This document shows positions 46,891 to 56,749 of a stretch of 64,000 bases of DNA, in pieces. The DNA is taken from contig CM073196.1 of assembly GCA_037042915.1 (NCBI GenBank), forward strand, positions 1,984,001-2,048,000, written 5' to 3'. Under the pieces are notes generated by a model, which saw nothing but the letters and a program-made list of their open reading frames with translations, was not told where the DNA came from and searched no databases. Within the stretch, counting starts at the first letter, position 1. The number at the start of each line of letters is the position of its first letter. The DNA is from Auricularia sp. M13 (taxonomy: Eukaryota; Basidiomycota; Agaricomycetes; Auriculariales; Auriculariaceae). Position numbers and translations under genes: made by a program.

Positions 46891-49019
46891 CTACAACTCT
46901 ACATGGGTCGCTTTCTTAGGCGGCTTTGCTTGTTTCTTCTTCTCGCTGGCCTTCTCGGCCCGCGAAGCCCCCTTTTGCGAGTTGTCGGAGGATTTCTTAG
47001 AGTCGGAAGGAGGTTTGCGCTGATCGTATAGCGCACGGACATCGTAGCCAGCAGCGCGCAGCGCGTCGAGCACCGTCAGCTTCTTCTGGCCAGATGGCGA
47101 GTTGACGCGTTCGTGTTCCAGCTCCTCGTCCTCGTCGAGGTAATCGCCGTCGACGTCGTCGTATTCATCGTCGTATTCGTCGTCGTATTCTTCCTGGTCC
47201 TCGTTCAGCGCGAATTCCAACACAACTTCACCATTCGCCAGTCTCCGCTGGCGCAGGTGATATATGGGCAAATCTGCGAGTGCACCCGTGAGAGCATCAT
47301 CCGCTGCCGCACCACCCGCCGCCCCCGCGGCCGAGTTGGAGTCCGAGCCTGGACCGGAGCCTGCTGCTGCTGGCTGCTGCTCGGAGCCACCGGCCTTGCT
47401 GTCAGCCTTGGAGCCACCAGTCGAAGGCAGATCAATCTTGGTGCCGAGCAGGGACTCTAATATCTGGCGTATGGCAGCGTTCTTGTCACCTTCAGGCACC
47501 TTGCCATCCTTATCCTTGACGCCAACACTGGGTGTGCGCACGGGAATTATGGACCTCTTGCGCGGCACATATTGTTTGGGGTGCGCAGACTCGAAGAGTT
47601 TGTGTTGCGACGCGGCGGAACCGTCCGCCTGCGGGTTCTCGATCGGCTCGGCGCCGGTGAGCGGCGGGTCCTCGGGCTGAGCGGGGATGGTCCTGACGCC
47701 CTCCGGTTGCGCGTCTGCAGGCAGAACTTCGCGACAGCGGATGGCCTGGGCTGGCAAGTCGTCCAGTACGCGCCGGAAGCCCGGTTCGCTGCACAGCCGC
47801 GGCGTGTGGATGACGAGGGTGTACTCGCATGTCCGGGTCTCCTTGACGAAGACGATGCTGTCTGTTACCGAGGTCGCGCAATGAAACTGTCAGGGAGGCA
47901 GGCCGTGAGCTTCTTGTTGCGTGCGCCGCGCACTCAGGCGCACCTGGACCTCTATTTGACGCTTCTTGGCCGTCTTGTCGCAGACCGTACCGTCGCCCCA
48001 GCGGAAATGCTGCAATCAGGGACGAGACGGGATCATCGAAACGGGGTGGGCGCGCGGGATCATTCGGATGAGCTAAGTGATCCGTGGCGATGCAAACAGC
48101 GGACATGCACACACCAGATAGCGTTGGCCGGTGCCTCGTGCAAGTTCGAGATTGTTGGCAGACTCGCTTATCGAGCCATCCTCTGCCTGCGGGGACTTGC
48201 CCAGGGTGTATGACGGGTACTGGGGACAGTGGGTATCAGATATCGCTGGTATGGCTGTTGGGCGATTGGGCGGACCTCTGGGTCTTCTTCAGGGACTTTT
48301 GCGACTGAGGCATGCAGATGAGCATGTGTCAGCTAGGATCTGCGGCCTGCTAGGCTCAGACTGACCGGGCGGGAAGGCAACTGTGGCCTGGTCGGGAAGC
48401 TCCCTGAATTGGCGGACGTGTTGGCCGTGGCAGTAGGAATATGTGAACCAGCCTTGACGGTGCTAAAATGGACGCGAGGAATCAGGTTGCTGACGTGGAA
48501 CAAATTCGCATGGCTGCCAAAACGCACATATAAACACTTGCCGGAAAGCGGCTGCAGTAGTTCCCACGTCTTGGACGGCGCGGGCGCGGGCTCGAGCTCG
48601 TCGCTGGCTTGTGGCAGCGGGCGCGGGGCGGGGATGAGGCACACGTAGGCGGCGGAGGGCCCGAACCGCATGAATTGGACGTGCGCGGCGGGCTGCAGGG
48701 CAAGAGACGCGGTGTGAATACGTGGCGCAAGGACGCGGGCGAGCGGCGGGCAACGCACCTCGCGGCCGGGATCGCTGTCGCCGCCGTCGATGCGCTGGAG
48801 GTTGGGCGCGGGTGTGGGTGCGGCGTCAAGAAATTCGGCCTCGCCGCCCGCGAGCCCGTCGCGCAGCCAGCGCTCGGCGGTCTGGTTGGCGACGGGCAGG
48901 GCGTTGAGGAAGGAAACCGCGTATTTGGGGAAGGCGTCGACGTCCTGGATGCCTGCAAATCGCGCGCTGGCGCAGGAGGCTGCGCGCAGGGCGGCGAGAG
49001 CGCCGATTAGGAGCCACAT
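46891..49019 (-). CDS. YOS9: OS-9/Yos9-type ER lectin with MRH domain
   Basis: Reads trimmed N-glycans on misfolded proteins and delivers them to the Hrd1 ubiquitin ligase for ER-associated degradation. Signal peptide MWLLIGALAALRAASCASA, then YAVSFLNALPVANQTAERWL. The MRH/PRKCSH domain has LLQPLSGKCLYHRQGWFTYS, YCHGQHVRQFREL, YTLGKSPQAEDG, RWGDGTVCDKTAKKRQIEVQ, FHC, KETRTCEYTLVIHTPRLC and the disulphide Cys pattern. The sugar-contact residues (Q of HRQ, R of FRE, E and Y of CEYT) are present. The tail is acidic (EYDDEYDDEYDD) and ends KKATHVEL; HVEL is close to the HDEL retrieval signal. Five introns, all in frame. About 530 residues, with no breaks seen. Confidence 0.92.
47150..47194. repeat. 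Short tandem repeat coding for EYDD units
   Basis: Imperfect tandem GTATTCGTCGTC units, reading EYDDEYDDEYDD on the minus strand inside the OS-9 tail. Confidence 0.7.
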
Positions 49020-49304
49020 TGCGAGCGCGGACGGGTATTGGGACTCTGCGTGCAACTCCGCCGACCGGCTTATGCGCTGGGCCACGGCTGGAGCTGAGCG
49101 CTGAGAGCAGACGCAGGACTGGGACTGGGACCAGGACGAGGACGAGGACGAGGACTGAGCAGATAATTGATTCGGAAAATGCATTCATTCATTGTTCGAA
49201 GTTCGGGCGTGACCTGTGACTCTGGTGCTCTGATTTAATCCAGCCATCTCTTATAGCTCCCCGTCCAACTGTTGGGCCCCGCCGAACCTTGCCCTCTGCC
49301 AGCC

Positions 49305-49840
49305 ATGTCCAAGCCAGACGAGCCCGCCGCGCAGTCCCCGGAAGCCGCAGAGACTGAGCAGGCCGAGCAGCTCGCGACCGACGACGCTGCCCAGCCCGAC
49401 GCGCAGCCAGCAGGTCCGTCCCCACAGAACGCGTCGCGCGCCCGCCTCACACGCCGCGCCCGCAGAGCCCGCCCCGCCCGTCAAGCGCGGCCGCGGCCGC
49501 CCCAAGGGCAGCAAAAACAAGCCGTCGACCGCCGCAGCCGCGTCGACCGAGGACAAGGTGCCCAAGCGTCGCGGCCGCCCGCCCAAGGTGAGCTTGCGGC
49601 CCCAGCCCGCCCCTCTCGCGCGTTGCTCATCCCGCCCGCGTTCTCCAGGCCAAGCCAGCCGCGGACGCCGAGGAGAAGCCCAAGCGTCCCCGCGGCCGGC
49701 CGCCCAAGCGCAAGCGCGAGGTTGAAGAGGACAAGGACGACGGCGACGACGACGGAGACGACGACAAGGACGACAAGGACGAGGACGACGCCCCGCCGCC
49801 AAAGAAGAAACCGGGCAGGCCCAAGAAGAACGCGGCGTAA
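49305..49840 (+). CDS. AT-hook (HMG-I/Y-like) DNA-binding protein
   Basis: About 140 residues from three exons (introns of about 52 and 62 bases, in frame). An acidic/Ala head (MSKPDEPAAQSPEAAETEQA) is followed by four AT-hooks: KRGRGRPKGSKNK, KRRGRPPK, KRPRGRPPKRKR and KKPGRPKKNAA. Between hooks three and four is a long Asp/Glu/Lys run (DKDDGDDDGDDDKDDKDED). This is the layout of HMG-I/Y architectural proteins, which bend AT-rich DNA through the minor groove. One clean gene with no breaks. The name of an orthologue in other fungi is not settled. Neighbours are OS-9 on the opposite strand and kynurenine 3-monooxygenase, convergent. Confidence 0.85.
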
Positions 49841-50086
49841 GCGTCGCCCCCAGCCGCAATCTTGCCCGTCGTCCCCCAACACCGTACATGCACATACAGT
49901 TGTCCGATCGTGATTGTCTCTATTTCTTGTGCCTTTCTTTTTCCATTCTTTCCTATGCTCTTTTCTTCCGCAAGCTGCGTTTATCGCTCTTGTATGTCTA
50001 TGTCAATGTCAATACCCGGACGTTCTTAGGTCAAAAATAAGACGGCGTTCATGAATATGTCCAATCCCGTGCTCTCAAACTTGGGG

Positions 50087-52284
50087 TCAACTCCACGAGA
50101 GGTGTGGGAACCCGCCCATGCGTCTCTGCACGACGGCCACCGCCCATCCCGCGGCTGCTACCACCGCCCCCCAGCCAGCCACGGACAGGATGAGCGACTG
50201 TCGTTCCGCCTTGCGTTTTGCAGCAGAATAGCTAATGTCGGGCCGGAATGTCACCATCGTGTACAGCGGCAGCCACGCCCACGGCCCACTCCCGCCCGTG
50301 TAGTTGAACCCGCGCGCGGAGATTTCGGGCAGCAGCGCGTGTAGAGGCCTAGCCGATCCCCCGAGACGATAAAGCACGTCCTCCAGGCTCTTCCGCAGGA
50401 GATACGTCGGCCTCGTGACATGGTGTCGCATCTCCATGCTAAGGGCGGAACAAAAATCAGCGCGGTGCTCCTGCGACCAGGGCGAGTCGATTGCCACATA
50501 CTAATTATCGAACGCCATTTGGGAAATGGCCAGGAGATCGTCTTTTCGAGTCTCCGTGTACATTCTCAGCGCTAGGGCGAGACGCTCGTCCACATCGCCG
50601 TCCGCCGCCCCGCCAGAAATATGGGGTTCCACAGCAGGAATCCCGCCGTCTGCAGGTATCTTCGATTGGTCACCAAGAGCAGGTTTAAGCGGCTTGCTCG
50701 GATCTACGCCACACGCGGCCATAATATTCGCCAGAATGCGGACGTCCTCCAGCCCACAATTGAGGCCTTGCCCAAAGAACGGTGTCATCGCATGGGCGGC
50801 GTCGCCAAGGAGGATCACACGGTCACGATAGTGGTAGGGCGACACCTATGGGGGAGGGATAAATTCGTACGGCGATCAATATGGGTCAGAACAATGGCCT
50901 GAGATGGGAAACACACCTTGACGCAAATCAGAGCGCTTCGCGGGTTGTGCCAGAAGTCATGGACGAGCACTGACTCGCCAATCAACTCCAATGCGTCCGG
51001 AAAATGCGTGCGGAACCAGTCTGCGATTCTTTTTGCTTGCGCGGCACTTGGTGCATCTTCGCGAGGCCGAGACGCAAACGAGAAGGGAGGAAGGAGCTTG
51101 TCGAGTTCGGAAGTCGGTGCAAACAGCGTACAGGTGAACGTGTTGTCCTGTGACAGAGTTCTCAAACCGTGAGAAAGCGGCACATGGCAGTTGTTGGGGG
51201 GCAAACACGGGAGCGCCCGCAATGCCGGCTACGCCCTGGCAGCAAATGGCGAAAACGAAAGAAAAGGGTGGAAGAGGCGGTTTACCCACCTTGTTTGGCA
51301 GGGCGATAAGCATGAACGAATGCCGCGGCCAGATGTGCAGATGGTTCGGGTCCATTTTAAACGTCGGGGCGCCGTTTGCGCCCACTCCCGCGGACATACG
51401 AAGCTCGACATATTCGTGAGGAATATATTCCTGCTGAAAATCCATGCTGCGAACGCGGGGAATCTGAGCCAGTAGATCTTCCAGGGTGTCTCAAACAAAT
51501 GTGCGCACCGGACGAAGCGCATCATCTGTCGCCGCACGTTTGAGTAGCTCCCGTCGGCTCCGATGCACAAGTCAAAGTCCACGAGCTCAGTACCCGATGG
51601 TGTCTGGAATGCCAGGCTCCTGCGGTCAAAGTCTGCGGTGGAGAGCTTGTGCTGGAAATGGACGCGGATGCCCGGGGCAGCATCCACCTCGTTCAGCAGA
51701 CCCTCGTTGAGAAGCGCGCGGTCGATGGAATTGTTGGACTGAGAGTGGTGGACAAGGCCGAATTATTGTTAGGGAAGCGAAAAGGGGTGAGGTCGCGAGG
51801 AAAACAGCCGAATTACGGGCAAACGGCCACAATGTGAGCCATATTTGAAGAAAGGAAGACGCGAGACCGCCGCCGACGAACCTGACCAGCAATGTCATAG
51901 ACCTGGCTACTCGTGCGTCCCTTTGCATCGTGGATCATTCTGCCTCGCATGGGGATGACGGTGTGCATGAAACGGTCGGCAAGCGCGGGGTCGACGGAAG
52001 CGAGAGCCGCGATACCACGCGAAGACATGGCGAGATTGATGGACCGCTGGGCCATTGCAGCCTTGGAAGACGGCAGACGCGGGTCTATATGCACATAAGA
52101 CGGCGAAAGCGGCGGGTGACGCAGTGTCAGTCGACCCGACAATCCTGTCACCGCGAGACTTCGCTGCATGCGCACCGGCCCGGCCCTCGTACACATCCAC
52201 GCTCCATCCCGCCTTGGCCAGCGACAGCGCGCAAAGACAGCCCACGGGGCCACCGCCTACCACGACCGCCCGCCGACTGCTCAT
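50087..52284 (-). CDS. BNA4: Kynurenine 3-monooxygenase
   Basis: FAD- and NADPH-dependent hydroxylation of L-kynurenine to 3-hydroxykynurenine at the mitochondrial outer membrane. The start [20 protein letters not shown] contains the GxGxxG-type FAD motif; then [34 protein letters not shown], the DG motif [27 protein letters not shown] and [18 protein letters not shown]. It continues with [16 protein letters not shown]-type sequence ([19 protein letters not shown]), CGLEDV and YMEMRHHV, made by joining an intron. The C-terminus has the amphipathic/hydrophobic anchor ([20 protein letters not shown]) of membrane-bound members. About five introns. First of three consecutive kynurenine pathway genes; its start is 84 bases from kynureninase on the other strand. 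Confidence 0.95.
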
Positions 52285-52368
52285 CGTAAGAAGTAACGGA
52301 ACTTGCTCCGGACTCCCGACTCCGAAGACCCGGCCGTTCTGCGCTTTGCACGCCGCCCGTCACTAATC
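52285..52368. promoter_or_regulatory. Shared divergent promoter of BNA4 and BNA5
   Basis: Only 84 bases lie between the start codons of kynurenine 3-monooxygenase (52284, minus) and kynureninase (52369, plus), which suggests the two pathway genes are co-regulated from one element. No TATA box. No factor site could be assigned. Confidence 0.6.
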
Positions 52369-54152
52369 ATGCCCGCGCCCGTTCATAGCGCCTGCTCAGA
52401 CATTCTGCGCATTGCAAGCGACACCAGCCTCAGATCTGCCGAACTCGCTGCACAGCTCGACGCCGCAGACGAGCTCGCCAAATTTCGCGATGAATTTATC
52501 CTGCCCACAAACCGCAGCATAAATGCGACTGTGGCCAGCCAGACGCGCCGTGTGTACTCAGATTTCTGTGTCGATCTCCTCGCCCAGTGATGGCCACTCA
52601 CACTCGCGGGTAGCCGACGTGAGCTGCACCTACTTGTGCGGTAATTCATTGGGCGCGATGCCGAAGCTCGCCGAAAAGCGAGTGCACGAGGAGCTCAGGG
52701 TGTGGGCCACACAGTCAGTCCCCACCTCAGACAATAGACGCGTCGGATTGATTGTCTCACCCGTCGCAGAGCTGTGGAAGGCCATTTCAAGCACTCCCTT
52801 GACCGCGATTGGCTGACCGCCGCCGATCTCACGCATCCCATCCTCGCCCAGCTGCTTGGTGCGCTCGACTCGTCTCCAAACTCTCCAATGTCTCACATCA
52901 AACGTCCCCCTTTTTCCCCAGGCGCTGAGGAGAGCGAGGTCGCCTGCATGGGCACTCTCACGTCAAATCTCCATCTCCTGATGAATTCGTTCTACAAGCC
53001 TACGGCAGCGCGCTACAAGATCGTCTGCGAGGCCAGAGCATTTCCATCGGATCAGGTCCGCAGAATAACGAAGTCGTGGTTCTTTATTTAATGTGGTGTT
53101 TGCCAGTACGCATTTGCCTCCCAAGCAATTGCTCACGGCTTCGATCCCAAGGAAGCCGTCATCGAGCTGTCCCCCCGGCCTGGAGAACACTACCTTAGAG
53201 ACGAGGACATACTATCAGCCATAAAGGAGAACGGCCCGTCGCTTGCGCTCGTGATCTTCCCGGGCGTGCAATATTTCACCGGTCAGGCGTTCAACATCCC
53301 AGCGATCACGGAGGCAGCCCACTCTGAGGTTTTCCGATTCCCAACGCCCCAGGCTCGCTGTTGACCTTTTTTCCAGGGCGCAGTCTGCGGGTGGGACCTT
53401 GCGCATGGCATAGGCAATCTCCATCTTCGCCTTCACGACTGGAATTGCGATTTCGCGGTCTGGTGCTCCTACAAATATCTGAACGCCGGTCCTGGAGCCA
53501 TTGCCGGATTGTTCGTTCACAGCAGCTGGGAGGGGAGGGAACGTCCCAGGTGAGAGGCCGGTCGAGCCGTCCGGCCGCAAATCCACTGCATACACCCTTC
53601 TTATCTCTCCTGCAGGTATGCCGGCTGGTGGGGACACGATCTCGCCACTCGCTTCCAGATGCCCCCGCTTTTTAAGCCCATCCCTGGTGCACAGGGCTTC
53701 CAACAGTCGAACCCCAATATTCTGTCCATAGCAGCCCTCCTCGGAAGCCTGGAGGTTTTCAAGGCCGCGGGAGGAATGCCTGCGCTGAGGGCCAAGGCTG
53801 AACCCCTCACCCGCTACCTTGAGAGGCTGCTGGAGAAACCTCGCCGCATTATGTGCAGCCCGAGGCGGCCGCTGCGTATCCGGTTGACGGAAAGCCCGCA
53901 TTCACCATCATTACTCCGCGGGATCCGACGGCGCGTGGGAGCCAGTTATCCCTTATGATTTTGCCTTCGGCGGCGGAGGGACTGATGGACAAGGTGTTTG
54001 AGGCGCTACTGGCCCGTGGAGTGGTCGGGGACGAGCGACGACCCAATGTCATTCGTCTCACCCCGATCGCGCTGTATAACCGGTTTGAAGACTGCAGAAG
54101 CGCCGCGATCGCGTTGGACGAAGTGTTCGGCCTAGAAAGCATCACGATGTAG
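52369..54152 (+). CDS. BNA5: Kynureninase
   Basis: PLP enzyme splitting 3-hydroxykynurenine to 3-hydroxyanthranilate and alanine (and kynurenine to anthranilate). Blocks: [91 protein letters not shown] and [20 protein letters not shown]. Then [20 protein letters not shown] (Asp contacting PLP) and the PLP lysine in [20 protein letters not shown]. The end has [36 protein letters not shown] and [17 protein letters not shown]. About seven introns. At 53836-53838 (AAA) the frame breaks between LEK and SPHYVQPEA; one more A restores it. The stop is 18 bases from that of the convergent formamidase gene. Confidence 0.95.
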
Positions 54153-54170
54153 AAGGTGTACTACTGCTAT

Positions 54171-55110
54171 TTACTCGGAGTTTGTGTGTTTCTCAACAAA
54201 GGATGCAATGAGCTGAACGACCACATCAGTGTGAAGGGTATCGTCGTGTTCGGTCTCGAAGGTCTCCCAGTCTTTCTCCACCAGGGAGCGCTTCTCGTCG
54301 CCATACAGTTGCACGAGGCGGTCGTACATGGCGCTGGACTGCAGCCGGTCGACGAGTGTGTCTCCCTTGGATTGGATAAGCAGCCAGGCGATGTCAGTGC
54401 TGCGGGCGTCGAAATAGTTGGTGGAGACGTCGTGATAGCTGTCTCTATCTCCGAAGGCGCGCGCTATGAACCAATCGCGGTAGGCTGGGAAGCTCTGCAG
54501 GAGCAGGTCGATGTCGAATATGCCTTCGGTGGTGACGATACCGCGCACAGCGCGCTGCAGCTCTTCCGACGGCACGAGCTGCGGCTCTGGCTTCTGAGAC
54601 GGTGCGAGGAAGATTGCGGACAAGATGTGGGCGGCGCAGCTGTGGCCGATGGCAAAGATCGTCTTTGGGTCATAGTAGCTGGAGGGCGTCGCGGAGTCAA
54701 GCTGTCCCTGGCCTTCTGACGGCGTCCCGTCCCACGTTCTCAGGAATTCAAATGCAAGAAGGACGTCGCGTGCGTGTGCCGGGTGCTGAACCTGTTCGAC
54801 GCCCTGGGCGCCTGGCCGCGGACAGAGGGAATAGTTGGGCACTGCGACTGCGCAGCCCGTGGCAGTGGCCAGGCGCTCGGCCAGCTGCTTGTGCGCTGCC
54901 TTGTCGTCACTGCCATCGCACGCCGGGGTCAGGAGGCGAGCAGGATTATGAGAAAGAAGATACTCGCGCTACCCAGGCACCGCCGTGCACAAAGACGACA
55001 AGCGGCCTGGTCTTGGCAATCTCGACTGAATTCACATATAAATCGAGGGTGCGTTGCGCGCTTGGCTCTACGCCGTGTCCACTCGCGTACGGAATGTCTG
55101 CCAACAGCAT
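54171..55110 (-). CDS. BNA7: Kynurenine formamidase (arylformamidase)
   Basis: Alpha/beta-hydrolase turning N-formylkynurenine into kynurenine plus formate, the second step of tryptophan degradation. The start MLLADIPYASGHGVEPSAQR is followed by TLDLYVNSVEIAKTRPLVVF and VHGGAW, the HGGxW oxyanion motif of Bna7. After an intron come DDKAAHKQLAERLATATGCA, VAVPNYSLCPRPGAQGVEQV and TIFAIGHSCAAHILSAIFLA, which contains the GHSCAA nucleophile elbow. Next are GIFDIDLLLQSFPAYRDWFI, IQSKGDTLVDRLQSSAMYDR with the catalytic Asp, and TLHTDVVVQLIASFV with the probable catalytic His. The exact junction after HGGAW is uncertain: with the best acceptor the phase is off by one, so another base-run error is likely. 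About 290 residues. Confidence 0.87.
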
Positions 55111-55324
55111 GGTTGACTCGACAAGGGCGACGAGATCTGGTCGGTGCCAGCCGCAGCAGTGGCTGCTGCGGAGGAGGAGTTCGGCTCCGAAACCACCAGG
55201 ATGGCGGCCGGCTCGGACGCCGGAGGTAATTCCTCCTGACGTCAGTTGGTGGCTGCCGTATAAAAGCGCGTGCTCCGCGCTCCGTTTTTCTTTTCTCACT
55301 TTGCCCCTTACTCCTACGATCGAA
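55111..55324. promoter_or_regulatory. Divergent promoter region between BNA7 and PMP3
   Basis: About 215 bases between the two start codons. It holds a TATA box on the PMP3 side and a C/T-rich stretch just upstream of the PMP3 ATG, which is common at highly expressed fungal genes. Confidence 0.5.
55259..55266 (+). promoter_or_regulatory. TATA box of PMP3
   Basis: TATAAAAG, 59 bases upstream of the ATG at 55325. A near-perfect TATA element, in keeping with the stress-inducible, high expression known for Pmp3 genes. Confidence 0.7.
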
Positions 55325-55771
55325 ATGGCCTTCACCGGTGAGCCCTGCAGCCACTTGCACGCTGTCCTGGACCTTTCCTCATCCGGTTTGCAGCATCCGA
55401 CCTTTGCAAGATCCTGTCAGTCCGACCTGAGTCCCATTGCCTTTGCTCACGCCCCATTGACCAGCTTCGCCGTCCTCCTGCCTCCGCTCGGTGTCTTCCT
55501 CGAGCGCGGCTGCGGCGCAGATTTTCTCATCAACATCGTGCGTACCTGCCCTGCTGCATGCAGTCAGCGCTGTGCTGACTCTCCACGTGAAGTTATTGAC
55601 CGTCCTCGGCTATATGTGCGCTGCTCGCGCTTCACACGTTTTTTTCCAATGCTGACCCTTTCTCCCAATCACAGTCCAGGAATTATTCATGGTGAGCTTG
55701 GCGTTTTCCTCAGCTTCTCGCTCGTCGTACTGAAAGTACACACAGCACTCTACATCATCCTGAAATATTAG
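55325..55771 (+). CDS. PMP3: Pmp3, plasma membrane proteolipid
   Basis: A 57-residue hydrophobic protein with two membrane helices that modulates plasma-membrane potential and salt tolerance. Spliced from six tiny exons: MAFT; ASDLCKIL; FAVLLPPLGVFLERGCGADF then LINI; LLTVLGYI; PGIIH; ALYIILKY. The signature LLPPLGVFLERGCGADF and the end HALYIILKY are diagnostic of the UPF0057/Pmp3 family, and the joined length matches the family exactly. All five introns (about 49-60 bases) are GT...AG and in frame. The unspliced frame stays open over the whole gene and would give a false 149-residue product. A TATA box lies upstream. Divergent from kynurenine formamidase. Confidence 0.95.
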   Translation: MAFTGEPCSHLHAVLDLSSSGLQHPTFARSCQSDLSPIAFAHAPLTSFAVLLPPLGVFLERGCGADFLINIVRTCPAACSQRCADSPREVIDRPRLYVRCSRFTRFFPMLTLSPNHSPGIIHGELGVFLSFSLVVLKVHTALYIILKY

Positions 55772-56025
55772 CCTCGAGGCGGCCGTGGCCGTTAACGAAC
55801 GTTACGACTCGCAACGCTTGAACATTTGAAACGCTGTATGATACCTTAGAATGCTCTGTATTAATTCCAGTCTCTTTTCGTCATGCAAGGGTCATACACG
55901 TCATGTTTGTGCCGGCGCCGTGCATTCGGATCACAGGCCGTGCAAATGACGCGTCCTCGGAAGTCTTTAGTCCCGCGACGCGTTGCCGGATTCAGCCGTA
56001 AGCTCCTTGAGCTCGTCCCGCGCAC

Positions 56026-56302
56026 ATGCCGACAACGACAAACGTGTCTTCGACGCGGGAGCAAGATACTGCCGAGTACACGGACTGCTTGGCCTGCCGC
56101 GTCGTGGGCACAACGGCCCTGACAGGCCTCGGCGCCTACGCCCTTTTCCAGTCGCGACGTGCTGCACCCGGCTCACCTTTCGGAAAGCGGGTCACCGCTG
56201 TCGTCGGTGTGGGTGAGCTTCTAGCCTTGGCACTGTTTTCCGGCAGGGGTGCTCACGCGCGAAGCCCTCATTCTGGGCGGAGGCGTTAGGTTTTTCAGCT
56301 GA
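56026..56302 (+). CDS. Small DMAC1-like membrane protein (probable complex I assembly)
   Basis: MPTTTNVSSTREQDTAEYTD, then CLACRVVGTTALTGLGAYAL, FQSRRAAPGSPFGKRVTAVV. The EYTDCLACRxxG pattern followed by a first helix is typical of the DUF4536 / DMAC1-like proteins, linked to assembly of the distal membrane arm of respiratory complex I. The C-terminal end is uncertain: removing a 35-base intron after VVG gives ...LTREALILGGGVRFFS and a stop at 56302. That intron is short, so the last exon could differ. About 80 residues with two helices. The role comes from family membership only. Confidence 0.55.
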
Positions 56303-56749
56303 CGGCTGCTCTTCTGCCGGCTTCGTGGCACCCGCAATTCAAACAGCACCTTCCAGTCCGTCTCAATGCGGTTGCCAAGCTTATCTGTTCGCATCTCATC
56401 TCCCTGGCATCTATACTTCTGAACGAGCGGGACGAGCGGCGGCCTCATCTAATACACAACACGGCGAAGCGGAGGTCCGATGCCTGTGTTGTATGCGCAA
56501 GTACACGTGGAACAGCACCGGCGACACGCCAGGTTATCCGTTTGCTATCTGGCAACCTTAGCTACAGACTGCTACTTTGGTTCAACCCAGACTGGTGTCG
56601 AGGCAGTCTCTTGCTTAGCCTGTTCGCGAAAGCATGCCTGCGTCAGAAGGATTCGTCACTTAGCCTATCTAATCTGCCCATGAATCTTGGAAATTGGGGC
56701 GCGCATGGTCAATGTCTATTAGATATGTGCGCGGTAGACCCCAAGGTCT
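56303..56749. other. Convergent intergenic region
   Basis: About 450 bases between the small membrane protein and the eIF2B epsilon stop. Open frames on both strands are short and lack family features. Probably 3' UTRs. Confidence 0.4.
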
